Assembly: GCA_009760855.2 (NCBI GenBank)
Contig: WPIO01000015.1
Location: 4,142,001 to 4,206,000 of the forward strand
Length of the DNA: 64,000 nucleotides
Origin: Cristatella mucedo
Taxonomy: Eukaryota > Bryozoa > Phylactolaemata > Cristatellidae
Reading direction: 5' to 3'
Shown here: positions 33,832 through 45,250 of the stretch, one piece after another
How positions within the stretch are numbered: the stretch's first letter is position 1
Layout of the letters: every line of letters starts with the position of its first letter
The notes under the pieces: generated by a model
Databases searched by the model: none
What the model was told of the DNA's origin: nothing
Seen by the model: the letters and a program-made list of their open reading frames with translations, nothing else
Position numbers and translations under genes: made by a program

Positions 33832-34330
33832 GATGTAATGTAATGAAGTGTATGCTCCTTCAGTAGCTCTGCAAAGCTACTTAGACAAAGTGAGTGTTAC
33901 GAAGGAGAGTTTTCTGTAGCTCAATTAAAGCCTACGTGGGTTTTGGTGCCCAAAAAGTAGGGAAAAGGGCGATCAAGAGCGATCAAAAGGGCGATCGAGG
34001 AAGTGAGTAGCATAAAAGTAGCAGCTCAGGATATCTGGACAGGATGTGCCACAGTCAGCAGCAGGAGAATAGATGTCGTTGCCTACGAGTTGTGGAAGTG
34101 AGCTCCACAGTCTAAGACCTGCATAGCCAAAGCTTCTATAGACAACGCTCGTAAAGCTTATGAATAGAACAGCTAACCTATTGTCCATAGAAGACCTGAG
34201 GGCTCAAGGAGGCTGCAACTGGTGCAGCTGGTCAGCTCGGTATGAAATCACCAAGCCATGGCCTGCTGCAATGGTTCAGAGTAAGAAGTATATTTTGTGT
34301 CGGTTGGTCAACCGGAAGTCACAGTCTTCA
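33832..34330 (-). mobile_element. LINE-B 3' fragment, degenerate
   Basis: Minus strand: the ATTAC-type end at 33,832-33,845, then the family's UTR and tail coding remnants (RSFGYAGLRLWSSLPQLV). Confidence 0.82.
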
Positions 34331-35009
34331 TAAAAAAAGGAGATATCTCACTGAATCTTTGGGACTTACCAACTAGCCCTGCAGCTATATTCATCACCAG
34401 CTGCAATGGCCTAGTGGCTTTCCTGGTTGCCTTGCCAAAATAAAGTTGCAAATATCTAGCCTATCCAGAAACATGGAGCTAAACCACGGAGTGACAGTTT
34501 TTGCCGGTCACTATGTTAGACTTTCCCTAATCTTAGATAGGGATTGGGTGTAATGGCTAGCTGCGAAGGCAGTCTCCTGTAGAGGAAACGTCAAGAAAAT
34601 ACTTCAAATATTTGTTTACGTTACGTTTCAAAAGACATCTGTGTAAGAGATTAGGTTGGTGGTTCAGACGACTGCCACATTAAAGAAAAACTGAGTTTGC
34701 AAACCGTGTCTAACTTGATAATAAGCAGAAGCAAGGTATACGGAGCTATACAATTCACCGATATTGGCATCATATGCGACTTGTATCTCAACTTGCTAGA
34801 TTGAGGTACTTGCATTTGGTGCACGCTTTTGACTTTTATATGGCTTAATTTTCAATGTAGCTTGATGCCTCGTAATTTCCATAACTTAGCTTAAACTTAA
34901 CCTGTCTTGTTTAAATTTGAACTGCGAGCTCAGCTCTATTTGCATGACATGACGCTTGGCAAGTTGGAGTACAAGTCGCATACGTTGCAAAGGTAAATTT
35001 TTTAACTAG
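34331..35009. other. Unrecognised, possible old LINE remnants
   Basis: Around 34,500-34,580 the minus strand has the CTATCTAAGATTAGGGAAAG phrase, typical of the region after the RT core in LINE-B-like elements. The rest shows nothing. Confidence 0.35.
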
Positions 35010-35272
35010 ATGTAATGTATCTCCGTCTGTAACTCCACAAAGTCCTAAAGACCATGTGGGTGTTACGCAGGAGAGTTTTGTATAGCCCACTCACAGCCTA
35101 AGCGGCTTTCGGTATGCATTCGGTAGCCAACAGACTTCGTCTCACGCAACAAAGAGAAAGTGGGAAGCATAGCAGATTTAGGAGAGCAGTTGAGGTAGTG
35201 AGTAGCATAGAAGTAGCAGCTCAGGACCGCTGAAAAGGATGTGCCATAGTCGGCAGTAGGAGAGTAGTATGT
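35010..35272 (-). mobile_element. LINE-B 3' UTR fragment
   Basis: It matches the other LINE-B 3' ends almost base for base (TGTAATGTATCTCCGTCTGT, TAACTCCACAAAGTCC). Confidence 0.88.
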
Positions 35273-35504
35273 GTTGCTTCCGGTTTACATCTGGAGTAGA
35301 CGAAGTTTGAATTATTAGTTTTTCTTTAATATGACAGTCGTCAGAACAACCGGTCCCTTCCGTAACATTATTGCCCTTTGAAAAGTTACCTAAAAAATAT
35401 TCGACTGCCGGATAGATTTTATAAGTATTTTCTGTACATTTCTTTACATTCATTTACATTTCAGACCCTTGTGCGTTCTGGTCCTCTGTGAACAGCAAAT
35501 TATC

Positions 35505-35735
35505 TGTTCCTTTCCTTCACTTAAAGACCGTCGGTGACAGAAGCTTTCGCTCTGCAGGTCCTTGACTGAGGAACTCACTTCCACAATTCTTACGTAACGA
35601 CACATCTCCTGCAGCCAATTGTGGCACATCCTGTCCAGCCGTCCCGAGCTGCTACTTCTATGCTACTCACTTTCTCGCCTGCCCTCCTGACTCACACTCC
35701 CGGTCGTCGCGATCTCTTTCCAGTCAGAGTGCACG
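35505..35735 (+). mobile_element. LINE-B tail fragment, degenerate
   Basis: The plus strand carries the coding-tail phrase AAGACCGTCGGTGACAGAAG and TCCCGAGCTGCTACTTCTAT. It ends within the UTR near CTGACTCACACTCC. Confidence 0.78.
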
Positions 35736-36044
35736 AGGCTATGGTACTGCAGCCACATGCAGCTTCCTTACGGTCGGCCATTGTTGAGCCGTGGAGTTCA
35801 GCAGGTCGCAAGGAAATTATTGAAGAATGTGAGATTGACAAACACAAATCTCAGTGCTCTCGGCAGCGAGTGTGGAAGCCACTCCACTCCTTTGGTGGCC
35901 ACCTTCATGAAACTATCAAAATTTAGTCAGGTTTCAAAGATGACAACCAAATTCCGAGCACACGCTAGCGGTCGAACTTAAAAACGCTTATTAGAAAAGT
36001 AAAGTCTTCTAGGTAAGCCGCACGCTTGAGCTATCCTATGAGTA

Positions 36045-36610
36045 GCAGTTCTGTTTTAGCATCCTTAAGTTTAAGGAAATTAACCGATATCCAGGATCGA
36101 ATGTCGGCAAGGCTGGCATTCCATTTATCAGTCGGTGCTGCATATTCCGACAGTTTTGACACCAGATACGTACAAGTATCGTCAGCATGGAAGTGATAGC
36201 TTATACCATGGGCCTGAATGTCACTTTTCTCTGAGGATCAATATAAATGGAGAACAGCAAAGGACCGAGAAAGGACCCTTGTGGGACTCCATAGCTGACT
36301 GGTCTGGTGGATGAGATCTAACCCTTAGAGGATACCAATTGAATACGGTGGGACAGATCTGATTTGAACCACTCAGGTGCCTCGTCTGCTACACCGATTG
36401 CTCTCAATTCTTCATTCCTGATCGATAGTACCCAACGAAGTAGATCGATCCAGCAGGGCTAGGGCGATAGCATTGCCATCAACGTTGCTGCATAGGATGC
36501 CGTTAGTTACACAGAGCAGTTTCATAGGAGGGGTGTCGCTTGAAACTCGACTGAAATTTTGAATCCCGATCCGATCTGTATTCGGTTCTGATTTGATCCT
36601 CATAATTCTG
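36045..36610 (-). mobile_element. Degenerate LINE reverse-transcriptase core
   Basis: On the minus strand frames switch, but AIALALLDRSTSLGTIDQE (like AFDTIDH), YGVPQGSFLGPLLFSIYIDP and a HADDT-type catalytic site (36,150-36,200) can be followed. This is an L2-type RT with several frameshifts. Probably a LINE-B-type element. Confidence 0.82.
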
Positions 36611-36782
36611 ATGGCTGTACTGTCAGGTTTTTTTTACGGGTTTGCCTAGCATACTGAATTGGGCTCTTTGTTTTGGTTTGAAGAGAGGCCCTGGATCAGG
36701 CATGGCCTGACACTAGGGAAGGAGCAGCCACGGCTGCCGCTGCAGAAGCAGTGGCAGCAGAGGCGTGACAGGCAAACTGCAG

Positions 36783-36911
36783 ACGTCAACATTGTCTGCA
36801 TCCGCTTTTCTCAATTGGTGTCGCCGGCTAACATGCACACCGGTGACCCAGTTAGATGCACTAACTGCAGTGCTATTCTGTCAATAATAAGCCGGGTCAC
36901 CAGCGAGTCAG
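36783..36911 (+). CDS. Copy 1 exon: first zinc-finger half
   Basis: It reads VNIVCIRFSQLVSP then DPVRCTNCSAILS, carrying the first CxxC. Acceptor aactgcag at 36,782; the frame is open further upstream to 36,659, so the exon could start earlier. Donor CAG|gtgagc, phase 1. Confidence 0.8.
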
Positions 36912-39900
36912 GTGAGCTTTGGGTGTACTTTTTGTTCGCTTCTTGTGCTTGTGCGTATATTCGCGTTTCTTCGTGCCTCACTAATGAAGGTTTTGTTGGA
37001 GACGGACATGTATTGAGACATGTATTGATCAGTCGAGAAATGCTGCCAGGCTGAGGCTGCTCACTGGCCGTCTGTGTGAGGCCCTTCTGGTGCGGTCCAA
37101 AGCTTGTGCTGTCTGCACGTTCTGCATTGATTGATTTGCCATGTAGCCTGTCGATGATTTTGGCTCTTTTTAGACGGCACCCGAAGATGGAGCTGTGAAT
37201 TCTGCGAATACAAGAACGTAGTGGAGCTCGATCCGGCAGAGAAGCCATGCACCGCGGACGTGACCTACATGGTGGCACCACCTCCTCAGATATCTACGGA
37301 ACTGTCTGACTCACTGGTGGTTTTCTGCATCGATATCAGTGGCAGCATGAGCGTTTCTACTGAGGTAGGCGAAATCACATTTGATAATAGCTGAGTGAAA
37401 AGAATGGCAGCATGCAGACTCTTTTTACGTCGCTAGCACGTGCCCATGTTTTCACGTGCTTTCTTAGCATTTTTCTTATTCAGGCACCTTGCCTGTCGAA
37501 CAAAGTTGTTCGCATCGATATAGGGTGAGATGCTACTCTTTAGTCTATTGGTTCATTTGACGCATTCGAAAAATACTACTTGTGAAATTTGTATGTCGTT
37601 CGAATGCAAACTCTTTCGTTATAACGATCCTAGTAGTATCATGTGAATCATTGAGTAGTAGTCTGTTGGTCATATCGTGAGCTGCAGTTTCAATTTTTTC
37701 CTCGTGGTTTTTGTACGTTTGTTTTTGTTACCTCGTTCATTTCCGATGCTGTGTGCTGCTTGTAGCTCCCTGAAGCTTTGGACATTTGTGTCAGTACTTA
37801 CTGTGCAGTAATCCACGTGCAGCCTTGTGCCACTAGCATCTGATAGAATTTAGCCCTACCTTGTTTGATGTCAACTTCCAGGTGCCTGGTAACCTGACTC
37901 TCCAGGGCCGACGAGTGCTTGACTACTATGGTAGATTCGCTGAAGCAGGCGACGGTAACCAGTCACTGCCGAGCCAGGCTAATAGGTTTGTTACCAACGT
38001 GACTCGACTTGAAGCAGTACAGGCAGCTATCGACAAGCAGCTGAGGGATCTTGCTCGGGATCATCCACGGCGACGACCCGCCATAATCACATTTAACAAT
38101 GATGTAAGTCCTGATTTTGGCTCAGCAACGTCCTGCTGCGGATCTTTTAAATATCTTATAATTGCAAACCTCGTTTTGCATGTATGGATAGCGGTTTTCT
38201 GGCAATATATATGTGGCTGTGCCAGAAACTGTAGCAGGTATCAGCAATGAGTCGGATTACTGGTTAAGTATTTCCGCTCTTTCGTTTGCTTAAAGCACTC
38301 ATCAGTAGCTAATGGTATTTTGAGGCTGAACTCTGGTAGTGTAGATGCTCTGGCTCTGTCATCATCCTCCCATAGACGATTGTTTTCCTTCTTGAGCAAA
38401 TTCGCCTATCCATTCTAGCTGTTGCTTCGGCTTTTCTCTTTAGCTAATCATTTTAGGCAATGCACAATCTGGCTGAGAGATTTAAAGAACACGTTTAAGT
38501 GAAGACCTCGGACTTAGCTGTTAGATAGCATTTGACCAATTCAAGTTCTGTGGCCGCACTGGTAGCTTTCAATGTTGCCTGCTGACTGTGTTAGTTGAAT
38601 TAGACTGCTTTCACACATTTCAGCCAAGGCACAGAGTATGTACAGTACTTTTCAAAATCTAAAGGGAAAATCTTCGACAGCACCCGAATACAACTAAATC
38701 CCTTTCTTGGCACTGCATATCCTGGAAACCAGTCCATGGGTTAGGGATAGCATGCACAATTTTGGCAAAGATTATAACACAGCGGATAGTTCATGTGTGG
38801 TATGCAAAAATCCTGGAGGAACGGATCGGCTTTTAGTTTGTTTTTAAATGTCGTCACGTGAGGGATTGCCACGATTTTAGTCGGCAGTACCTTCCTAGAC
38901 TTTAGGAGCATACGAACTGAAGGCACGATGTCCAAAGATCTGGGCCGGTAAGAGCCACAGGTTAATGATTCAATTCGGACGAGCTGGCTGCACGATGTCT
39001 ATGCCCCTAACTTGCATTTCTCTGCATGCAGGTTACTTTCATCGGCGATGGCATGTGCGAGCCGGTGAGAATCGCCGAACACTGCTTACACAACAAAGAG
39101 GCACTAATCAGCGCCGGGCTGTCGGCTCCGCTGCCTGGCGAGGCTCATGTCACCAGCCGAGCTCTGTCATCCAAGCTTTACAAGTATGCTAGCTGCTGTT
39201 ACTGCTGCCTGCTGATTTGCCTCATCCTCACCACTCACCGAGGGGCCCCCTGCAGTAGTTCCCGTTGTGCATGCTTGCTTTGCATCTTCGGGCAGCTGGA
39301 TCTTTCGTTCTGGTTGCGTGCTGCCTCGGCAGCTCGACATCGGGGCTTTGCGCCTGCTGTTGCATCGACCCTTTCCGAAGCCCTTGCCAATAGCAAGCGT
39401 CCACTTCCTTCTTTGCCCCGCTGCGTCGGGGTGCAGGCTGGAAGAGGGTGGCCGCACTGCTCTCGGCCCGGCGCTTGTCATGGCCGTGGCAGTGGCCGGC
39501 AAGGTGCCCGGCTCCCAGATCGTGCTGTGCACCGACGGCCTGGCCAACGTCGGCCTCGGCGACTTGGAACGCGAGCAGCAACAGCAGGAGCAGGACGCCA
39601 CGGTTTCCAATGAGCAAAGCCGACAGGCGAGCGAGTTCTACAAGGAAGTTGGCAGCGAGGCGGCCTCGAAGGGGTAGGGCCATCCCTCCAACTGCTGCTG
39701 CTCTCGCCTGGTCTCCCTACTTGCAGCGAGGGGCCAAGGTCTCCGTGTTTGGCCAGTCAGCAGCTGCATGACCCAGTGGTACTCAGGCTGGCGTGCTGAC
39801 GTGACCCACTGAGATACCCCATGTGACTGTTCTAGGCACTCGCTGTCTCTCTCCTTCTCACTATCTGCCTGTCTGTCTGTCTCTCCCTCTCTCTTTCTCA

Positions 39901-42900
39901 GGGTCTTCCCTCTGTGACAAGTCAATGTTTGCTGTGGTCTGTCTACGCTGATTTCAAAGTGTCGACTCGATCATTCTCGTCATCTCTCGCATCTTTGTTT
40001 GAAGCTTTCGAGTCGACATGCCGTTCACGGCAGTGCCCATATCCCAATAGGGCAGTTATCGTGCGTGATTTACAAGCATCAAGCCTGATCACCTGATCCC
40101 TTCTCACCTTCCTCAAGCTTTGGCTTGAGGGCTGCACAGCCTGTTTGGCGCTGCTTTAGCCCATCTACCGTAGACCATAAGTCATGTGATTGATCTTGCT
40201 ACGAGCCGTGCAACATCTTATTTGTGTGTGTGTGCGTTGCAGTGTGTCTATTTCTATCGTGACCATTCTGGGGACAAGCTGCAAGCTTTCCCAGCTGTCT
40301 GTGGTGGCACAGTTGACCAATGGCGAGGTAATGAATGCACTCTCGTGCTTCAGCTCAGCTGCTCAAGGCCCTCCGTGATTACAGGCGAGCTGTCGGCGAT
40401 CGGTTGAGCTGTGCGACTGTGGATTGCCTCCCCTTGCCAAACACTGCTCTACTAGCCTTCAAAGCTTGTGACTGCTGCATCCATGTGTTTTTTGCCATCC
40501 AGGTCAGCACAGTGGATCCTCTGAGCTTGCAACAGGAGTTTAGCAATGTCTTGCAGCAGGACATTCTAGCGACCAGTGTAAAAGCAACGTTCCACGTCCA
40601 CAAGAGTCTGTAAGGATCTGCTATGCTGCTGAGGCATCGGCCAGAGGCAGAAAATTGTTGGCTGCCAGCACACTGCTCCCAATGCTGCAATGTTTTGAGC
40701 ATGCTTGTCATTCTACCCTCGGCTGAGGACGAGCACTTCTATTTTAATGAGGGTTGAAAGGATTCGTGAAGGTGTCACCTCGCGAGCCGCCTGCTCAAAG
40801 CCCCGTGTGCTTGCTGCTAAAGCTTGCTGTCCAAGCGTTTGCAGAGCTAAATGGACACCAGTGGCTGTGCACCAGTGCAGGCGGTGCTGTGAAGCTTGTG
40901 GACATCCAAGCTTTTTTCAAATCTCTTGCTATCTTTGTGCACATGAGGCTTTTGCTCTTGCATTTAATGGAAGTGAGTCTCACATTTCTCTCAAATTTCA
41001 CTAGGTTCTGGCAGGAGTCCAGATTTTGGCAGAGTTTCCACTTGTCATAGCTTTTTGATGAGATTGATCCGTTAAAAGAAAACGTGAGCAGACTAAAACT
41101 TTGAATGAAAAGTAGATGCATTGGCAAAGGTTCCGTGGAATGCTCGACAGAACCTTTGAAGTGTGTCTTGATAGCAACTACGACTGGTTACGAGAGCATT
41201 TATTAAGCACCACAATTAGCGGGTCCATGTGATTCTTTTTTTGTATGCTTATGGGAGCTGATACTGTGCATGCTGCCACGAATCATGTTTGCATGCTGAC
41301 ACTGGTCATGTCACATCTAACCATGTTGTGCTTGTTGTCATAGAGAACATGCTACCACTAACCATTCGATCATGCTTCCTTTGCAGCACCTGTAAAGTGC
41401 CTAGAAAGAGATTAAGTTCTCTGAGGGCACTCTATACATGTGTTATCATTATTATTAGTATTATTATTATTATCGTCATCATTATTATTATTATTATATC
41501 TTGCTGGTCTTAGCAGATCCCACTTTAAGCCGGGTGGGCTGTATGCCTACATGTGCTCAGCCTGCTGCCCAACGTGACTTGGCTCGGGCTACGTCAAAGG
41601 TCAGCAACCCATTACCATATAGTACCCCTTTAAAGGATGTCTAGCCAAACCTATGCCCAAGTCTCTGTCGGTTCTGCAGGTTCATTGAGGGCGAACCCGG
41701 CGAGCCCACGGTGCGCCATGTTAATCACGGCAACGTGCAGAGGCACTCGGAGATCACCTTCAAGTTTGGCGTCAAGAAAGACTATCTGCGGGCCCTACGT
41801 GCTCAGTCACTGCAAGCGGCTGCTGCTGCTCCTGCCGCTGCGGCCGCTAATGCCAAGCTGGCTCCTCCTCAGCGCAGAGCTTCCGAGGAAGCCAGTACAG
41901 CAGCTGCTACTGCCGAGGCTCCCCGGCGATGCTCTGACGAAGCCGATGCCTCGTCGGGTACGTTGGAACCTCTGGCCTATCCGAAGTGGCTCAAAGAGCC
42001 GCTGTACACTCGCCTGCTCTCTTCTTCTGTGTGAGGCTGCTGCTGTGGCGTTGGTAGATGTATTGGTAGTTTGGCATTTGTAGCATTGGAGTTTCTGCGC
42101 TATGCTTTCGATGCGTTTAAGGTCCTCTTGGAGAGAGCGCGCAGGAGAGTCAGAAGATGCATGCTGTGCCGATGGGCGGCAGTGAGCAGCCACTTCTAGG
42201 GGTGGCGACAGCAGCATCAATGGGAGCTGTCGACCCACCTGCCTCTGCTATGCAGCCTCCTAAGGTTGCTGCTTGTGTAACCTTCACCGTGGCTGAGCCC
42301 GGCACTTGTGAAGGCTCTTGTGGCACTGCAGAGAGTGGTTCTGGCCCTGTAGCTGCCATCGTGTCTGCAGCCTCTGGCGATGACCCCTTTCCCAGTGCAG
42401 AAGCTGGCTCTGTGCCTGCAGCCATCGGCGATGCCCGGTCCACTAGTGCAGCAGCACGGCAGCAGACAGTGATGAGCGATGCTGCTGTGGCCTCTGCCAC
42501 GTCAGTTATAGCTGGCAGCACTGCTACACTGAGCTCCACGGCCGGTAAGGTCTGCTTCCAGATCCAAGTCGAGTACACGGATCTTGCAGGCGGCCGTGCC
42601 CTGAGGGTGCGCACCGTGAAAAGACCGATCACCATCGACCGAGATCTATCGGAGAGAAGTGAGTTCGCTTGGCAGCCTGATCTGTTGCTCGAGAGGCTAG
42701 GGCTGCTGCTGTTTGCAACTTGCTATTGGCCGTGGGATGACGAAGCTTGGTGATGGCGGTACCAAGTTTTCTCTCTCTCTCTCCTTCTCACACTCTCTCT
42801 CTCTCTTTCTCTGTCTCTATCTGTCTGTCTGTCTCTCTCTCATCGTCTTTACCCTTCTCTCCTTGTCTCTTGAGAAGTTGGTCTCTCTTCCCAAGGTCGG

Positions 42901-43385
42901 CTGGTGGGTGGCCCTCGACATGCAACATCACGAGCAGCCGTGTCATGATGATGCCCCCCATGGTCTCTCTAGAGCTTTGGCCTCCCATGCATGACGCTTG
43001 GATGGTATGCATGCATATCTCGTGAATCCATTCTTGATATAACATTTGACTAGCTTAGTGACTACATTCGCCGAAGCGAAACACATGTCCCATTCACGTA
43101 GGCCCAGTCGATCGGTGTTTATATTTGCAGAGATGAAGCCGGCTGTAATAGGTGTACATGCCGAGCAGAGACTTGGGTTTCACGCAATGAAGGGCGAAGC
43201 TTCCACCGGAAGAAGTTACTTCAATCGCAACATGGATCTGCTTCAGAGAGCCCCGTGAGCTGTAGTTGCTGCCTGTGCTAATCCTCTTACCCAGGCCCAT
43301 TGCATTTCTGCTTGTTATACGATGCCATTCATTTTTCAGGGAATTTGCTCAATGTGCCAGAAGTACGCTTGCAAGCAGAGCTGGA
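36783..43385 (+). CDS. Sec23/24-type zinc-finger and VWA protein (circularly permutated Ras protein 1-like), copy 1
   Basis: Eleven exons join in phase: 36783-36911, 37174-37364, 37882-38103, 39032-39183, 39437-39673, 40243-40327, 40503-40609, 41680-41957, 42122-42658, 43131-43254 and 43340-43385 (about 700 codons). Visible parts in order: a four-cysteine zinc finger (CTNC ... CEFC); a VWA domain with MIDAS DISGSM and TDG (LCTDGLANVG); VTRLEAVQAAIDKQL between them; a beta-sandwich-like part (HSEITFKFGVKK, FQIQVEYTDL, RVRTVKRPITIDRD); and VIGVHAEQR. This order matches proteins annotated as circularly permutated Ras protein 1-like. In published examples a circularly permuted Ras GTPase domain accompanies the VWA part; I find no G-motifs here, so it is absent or lies in exons I could not place. 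Biochemical role unknown. No stop codon is placed; the 3' end may be at 46,833-47,504. Confidence 0.82.
37174..37364 (+). CDS. Copy 1 exon: second CxxC and MIDAS
   Basis: It reads GTRRWSCEFCEYKNVV and ends LVVFCIDISGSMSVSTE. It carries the second zinc-binding pair and the metal-binding DxSxS of the VWA domain. Acceptor tttttag, donor GAG|gtaggc, phase 0. Confidence 0.9.
37882..38103 (+). CDS. Copy 1 exon: VWA core
   Basis: It reads VPGNLTLQGRRVLDYYG, then VTRLEAVQAAIDKQL, and ends HPRRRPAIITFNND before GAT|gtaagt. Phase 0 in and out. Confidence 0.92.
38660..38945 (-). mobile_element. LINE-A 3' fragment, degenerate, in copy 1 intron
   Basis: Minus strand: TTCGTATGCTCCTAAAGTCT and ACGACATTTAAAAACAAACT phrases, followed by UTR remnants. 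No frame is left. Confidence 0.7.
39032..39183 (+). CDS. Copy 1 exon: VWA, VTFIGDG segment
   Basis: It starts VTFIGDGMCEPVRIAEH after gcatgcag and ends SRALSSKLYK at a gtatgc donor, phase 2. Confidence 0.9.
39437..39673 (+). CDS. Copy 1 exon: VWA with TDG motif
   Basis: It reads LEEGGRTALGPALVMAVAVA, GSQIVLCTDGLANVGLG. The threonine and aspartate of the MIDAS are present. It ends in a glutamine-rich helix and an AAGGG|gtaggg donor region. Confidence 0.92.
40243..40327 (+). CDS. Copy 1 exon: end of VWA
   Basis: It reads VSISIVTILGTSCKLSQLSV then VAQLTNGE, the last strand and helix of the VWA fold. Phase 2 in, 0 out. Confidence 0.88.
40503..40609 (+). CDS. Copy 1 exon after the VWA domain
   Basis: It reads VSTVDPLSLQQEFSNVLQQD and ATSVKATFHVHKSL; donor CT|gtaagg, phase 2. 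Confidence 0.87.
41185..41500 (+). mobile_element. LINE-A 3' UTR, in copy 1 intron
   Basis: UTR phrases (GTCATGTCACATCTAACCAT) and the hairpin GTGCCTAGAAAGAGATTAAG, then a long ATT/ATC tail (41,440-41,500). Confidence 0.85.
41680..41957 (+). CDS. Copy 1 exon: ITFKFGVKK segment
   Basis: It begins after ggttctgcag as FIEGEPGEPTVRHVNHG and shows HSEITFKFGVKKDYLRAL, then an alanine-rich linker. The donor gtacgt at 41,958 is preferred. Later donors at 42,029 and 42,031 are possible, since the frame stays open to 42,034. Confidence 0.78.
42122..42658 (+). CDS. Copy 1 exon: low-complexity linker and FQIQVEY segment
   Basis: The end is secure: GKVCFQIQVEYTDLAGG, RVRTVKRPITIDRDLSER at a gtgagt donor, phase 1. 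The first 400 bases code for a Ala/Ser/Thr/Gly-rich linker of low similarity value. The start at 42,122 is chosen only for phase; 42,084 with a further small intron would also work. Confidence 0.7.
42770..42850 (+). repeat. CT-rich microsatellite
   Basis: CTCTCT and CTGTCTGT tract in a copy 1 intron. It is pyrimidine on the coding strand. Confidence 0.9.
43131..43254 (+). CDS. Copy 1 exon: VIGVHAEQR helix
   Basis: Acceptor atatttgcag; it reads MKPAVIGVHAEQRLGFHAMK, GEASTGRSYFNRN. The helix resembles the HA-x-Q repeat region of the family. Donor CC|gtgagc, phase 2. Confidence 0.85.
43340..43385 (+). CDS. Copy 1 exon: short exon FAQCARSTLASRAG
   Basis: A 46-base exon between atttttcag and GGA|gtgagt. 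Phases fit the previous exon, and it leaves phase 0. Confidence 0.75.
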
Positions 43386-43799
43386 GTGAGTACTTCTTTT
43401 TTTTGCACAGTGACCCTGGCATGGCATGTATGGCATCGCTCAGGGATTTGACTGTTCGTTCGTGATAACCCATCTAGATATGTTTTTTCACAAATTGGCA
43501 GTAGTGTTTCAGTGGCAGAGCTGCGAATTTCTGATTAATCAAAGAGGGAGACACCACATTCATATAGGGTCATGTGGGTCGCTATATTTCCACGACTTGA
43601 GCCCGACTGACATTGAAGATTTTAATTGCATGTAAACGTGCACTACTTCAGAACACTGTCGCTACAGTCGTGTGATTTCTTATTTTTGTAACCTTTAGAT
43701 AGTTGTTAAATGAAATATTATATCGCGTCGCAAGAACACACACAGTTTTCTGAGAATTATGTTCACGCGAAGCTCGTGTCAATGTCATAGCGAATGTAC

Positions 43800-43985
43800 A
43801 AGCTCTCTCACGCCACTTTTCGCTGAGCTGCAGTGACTACCCGTCAAGCAGTACATCGACATCAAGGCTCTGTCACTTATTTTAAAGTTCTTTAATTCTC
43901 TTCCTCCGGCAGGCCTGTCTAAACTACTCACTTCTCCCTGCCCTCCTACTGTTTCACCCTCTGCTCTGGCTCAGTTCGGTCAGAC
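43800..43985 (+). mobile_element. LINE-A tail remnant, degenerate
   Basis: CTGCAGTGACTACCCGTCAA and AAGCAGTACATCGACATCAA correspond to the WLPVKQRIDFK segment. Nothing else survives. Confidence 0.6.
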
Positions 43986-44031
43986 ATAGTAAGAGCTCTT
44001 TAGGAATATTGAGCCTCTTTCAAGGTATATC

Positions 44032-44517
44032 ATGGTGGCTGTTTTGCTATTATTCGTTTTGCTATTAGTACCTGTTTTTATCGTTTCTGTGCTGTGGTCT
44101 GCTGTGGAGGGCTTGCCTCTTGAATCCTGCTGTTTTTTCATACCAACTGGAGAATGTGTCGACTCTGCCCGCAGTAGTGTGTCAAACAGAAGAGGCTCTT
44201 GCGTTGAAACCAAAAAGCTTATTATTTTCAGAATTGCAGCAACGTTTTATCGCTCGATTCCAACGATGTTGGATATGCTCGACGATATGCGAACCAAAGA
44301 TCCCACATGGAACTGTACGAAAATGCAGACAAGGTACCACAGCCCAAAGGTGAACAATGTGACTAGAAGAAAAAAAGATGAAAATAATCAAGATACAGAT
44401 CTCGTGACTTCCGCGGCTGCTAAACTGCATCGGGCAACCCTTCCTAGTGATACTATTGAACCTACTGATTGGTCTTTGTATGTTTGCTTTGATGGATGTT
44501 TGCAGTTTGATAGGTGA
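44032..44517 (+). CDS. Open frame of 161 codons, unrecognised
   Basis: It starts MVAVLLLFVLLLVPVFIVSV, a hydrophobic stretch that could be a signal peptide or membrane anchor. It continues with scattered cysteines and a basic segment (NNVTRRKKDENN) to a stop at 44,517. There is no family similarity, no clear promoter and no splice evidence. The frame may be chance, since two other frames are open in part of the same region. I do not assign a function. Confidence 0.2.
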   Translation: MVAVLLLFVLLLVPVFIVSVLWSAVEGLPLESCCFFIPTGECVDSARSSVSNRRGSCVETKKLIIFRIAATFYRSIPTMLDMLDDMRTKDPTWNCTKMQTRYHSPKVNNVTRRKKDENNQDTDLVTSAAAKLHRATLPSDTIEPTDWSLYVCFDGCLQFDR

Positions 44518-44879
44518 CAATGTTACATAGTTGTGCTATGGGAGAGGCTGTTAATGCCGCTAAATCTTCCTTATCGAAACTACTTTGTAAGTTCAGCATA
44601 AATCATCTTTGAGTTTTCTGCCACTGTAATGCATAGAACATGATCGGAAGCTTCTTTGCTTAACCTCACTGCAGTGGTTATTGCACTCCCTGATGTTTTG
44701 AGCCTCACTACGGCTCTCAACTTAGTTTTGTACCTGAATCGCTCTAATGCAACATACCGATAATTTATTAAACATGAAAGTGCTGCCGATGTGGTTTCTT
44801 TCCATCGCCGGACTTTTACACATTTCTTTCCATCGCTGAGCTATTATACATATATTGCACTGTTCATCATCGCAGATGT

Positions 44880-45250
44880 TCTTTTCTCTCTTTCCTTCTT
44901 TCTTTCTGTCTCCTCACTATCCATCGCCTCTGTCTCTCACACCCTCTCCTCTCTTGCTTTCTCTCTCTCTCTCTTTCTCACTCTCCCTCTCTCTCTCTCC
45001 CTCCCTCTCTCCCTCTCTCCCTCCCTCTCTCCCTCCCTCTCTCCCTCCCTCTCTCCCTCCCTCTCTCCCTCCCTCTCTCCCTCCCTCTCTCCCTCCCTCT
45101 CTCTCCTCACACATTCTCTCGCTTTTTCACTCTCTTACTCTCTCCCTCTCTCTCCTCACACATTCTCTCGCTTTTTTCCTCTCTCCCTCTTAAACTTACT
45201 CTCTTTCTTCCCCTCTCTCTTCCTCTTTCCCCTCTCAGTCTCTCCCTCTC
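44880..45250 (+). repeat. Pyrimidine-rich array with a 12-bp minisatellite core
   Basis: Within a 370-base polypyrimidine stretch the unit CTCTCCCTCCCT repeats about nine times (about 44,995-45,110). It is followed by a duplicated phrase with CACACATTCTCTCGCTTTT (45,107 and 45,155). It has strong triplex-forming character. Confidence 0.93.

Noticed and set aside
33433-33866. Three overlapping open frames
   Set aside because: No frame has a motif; a chance result in a Pro/Ala/Ser-rich stretch is as likely.
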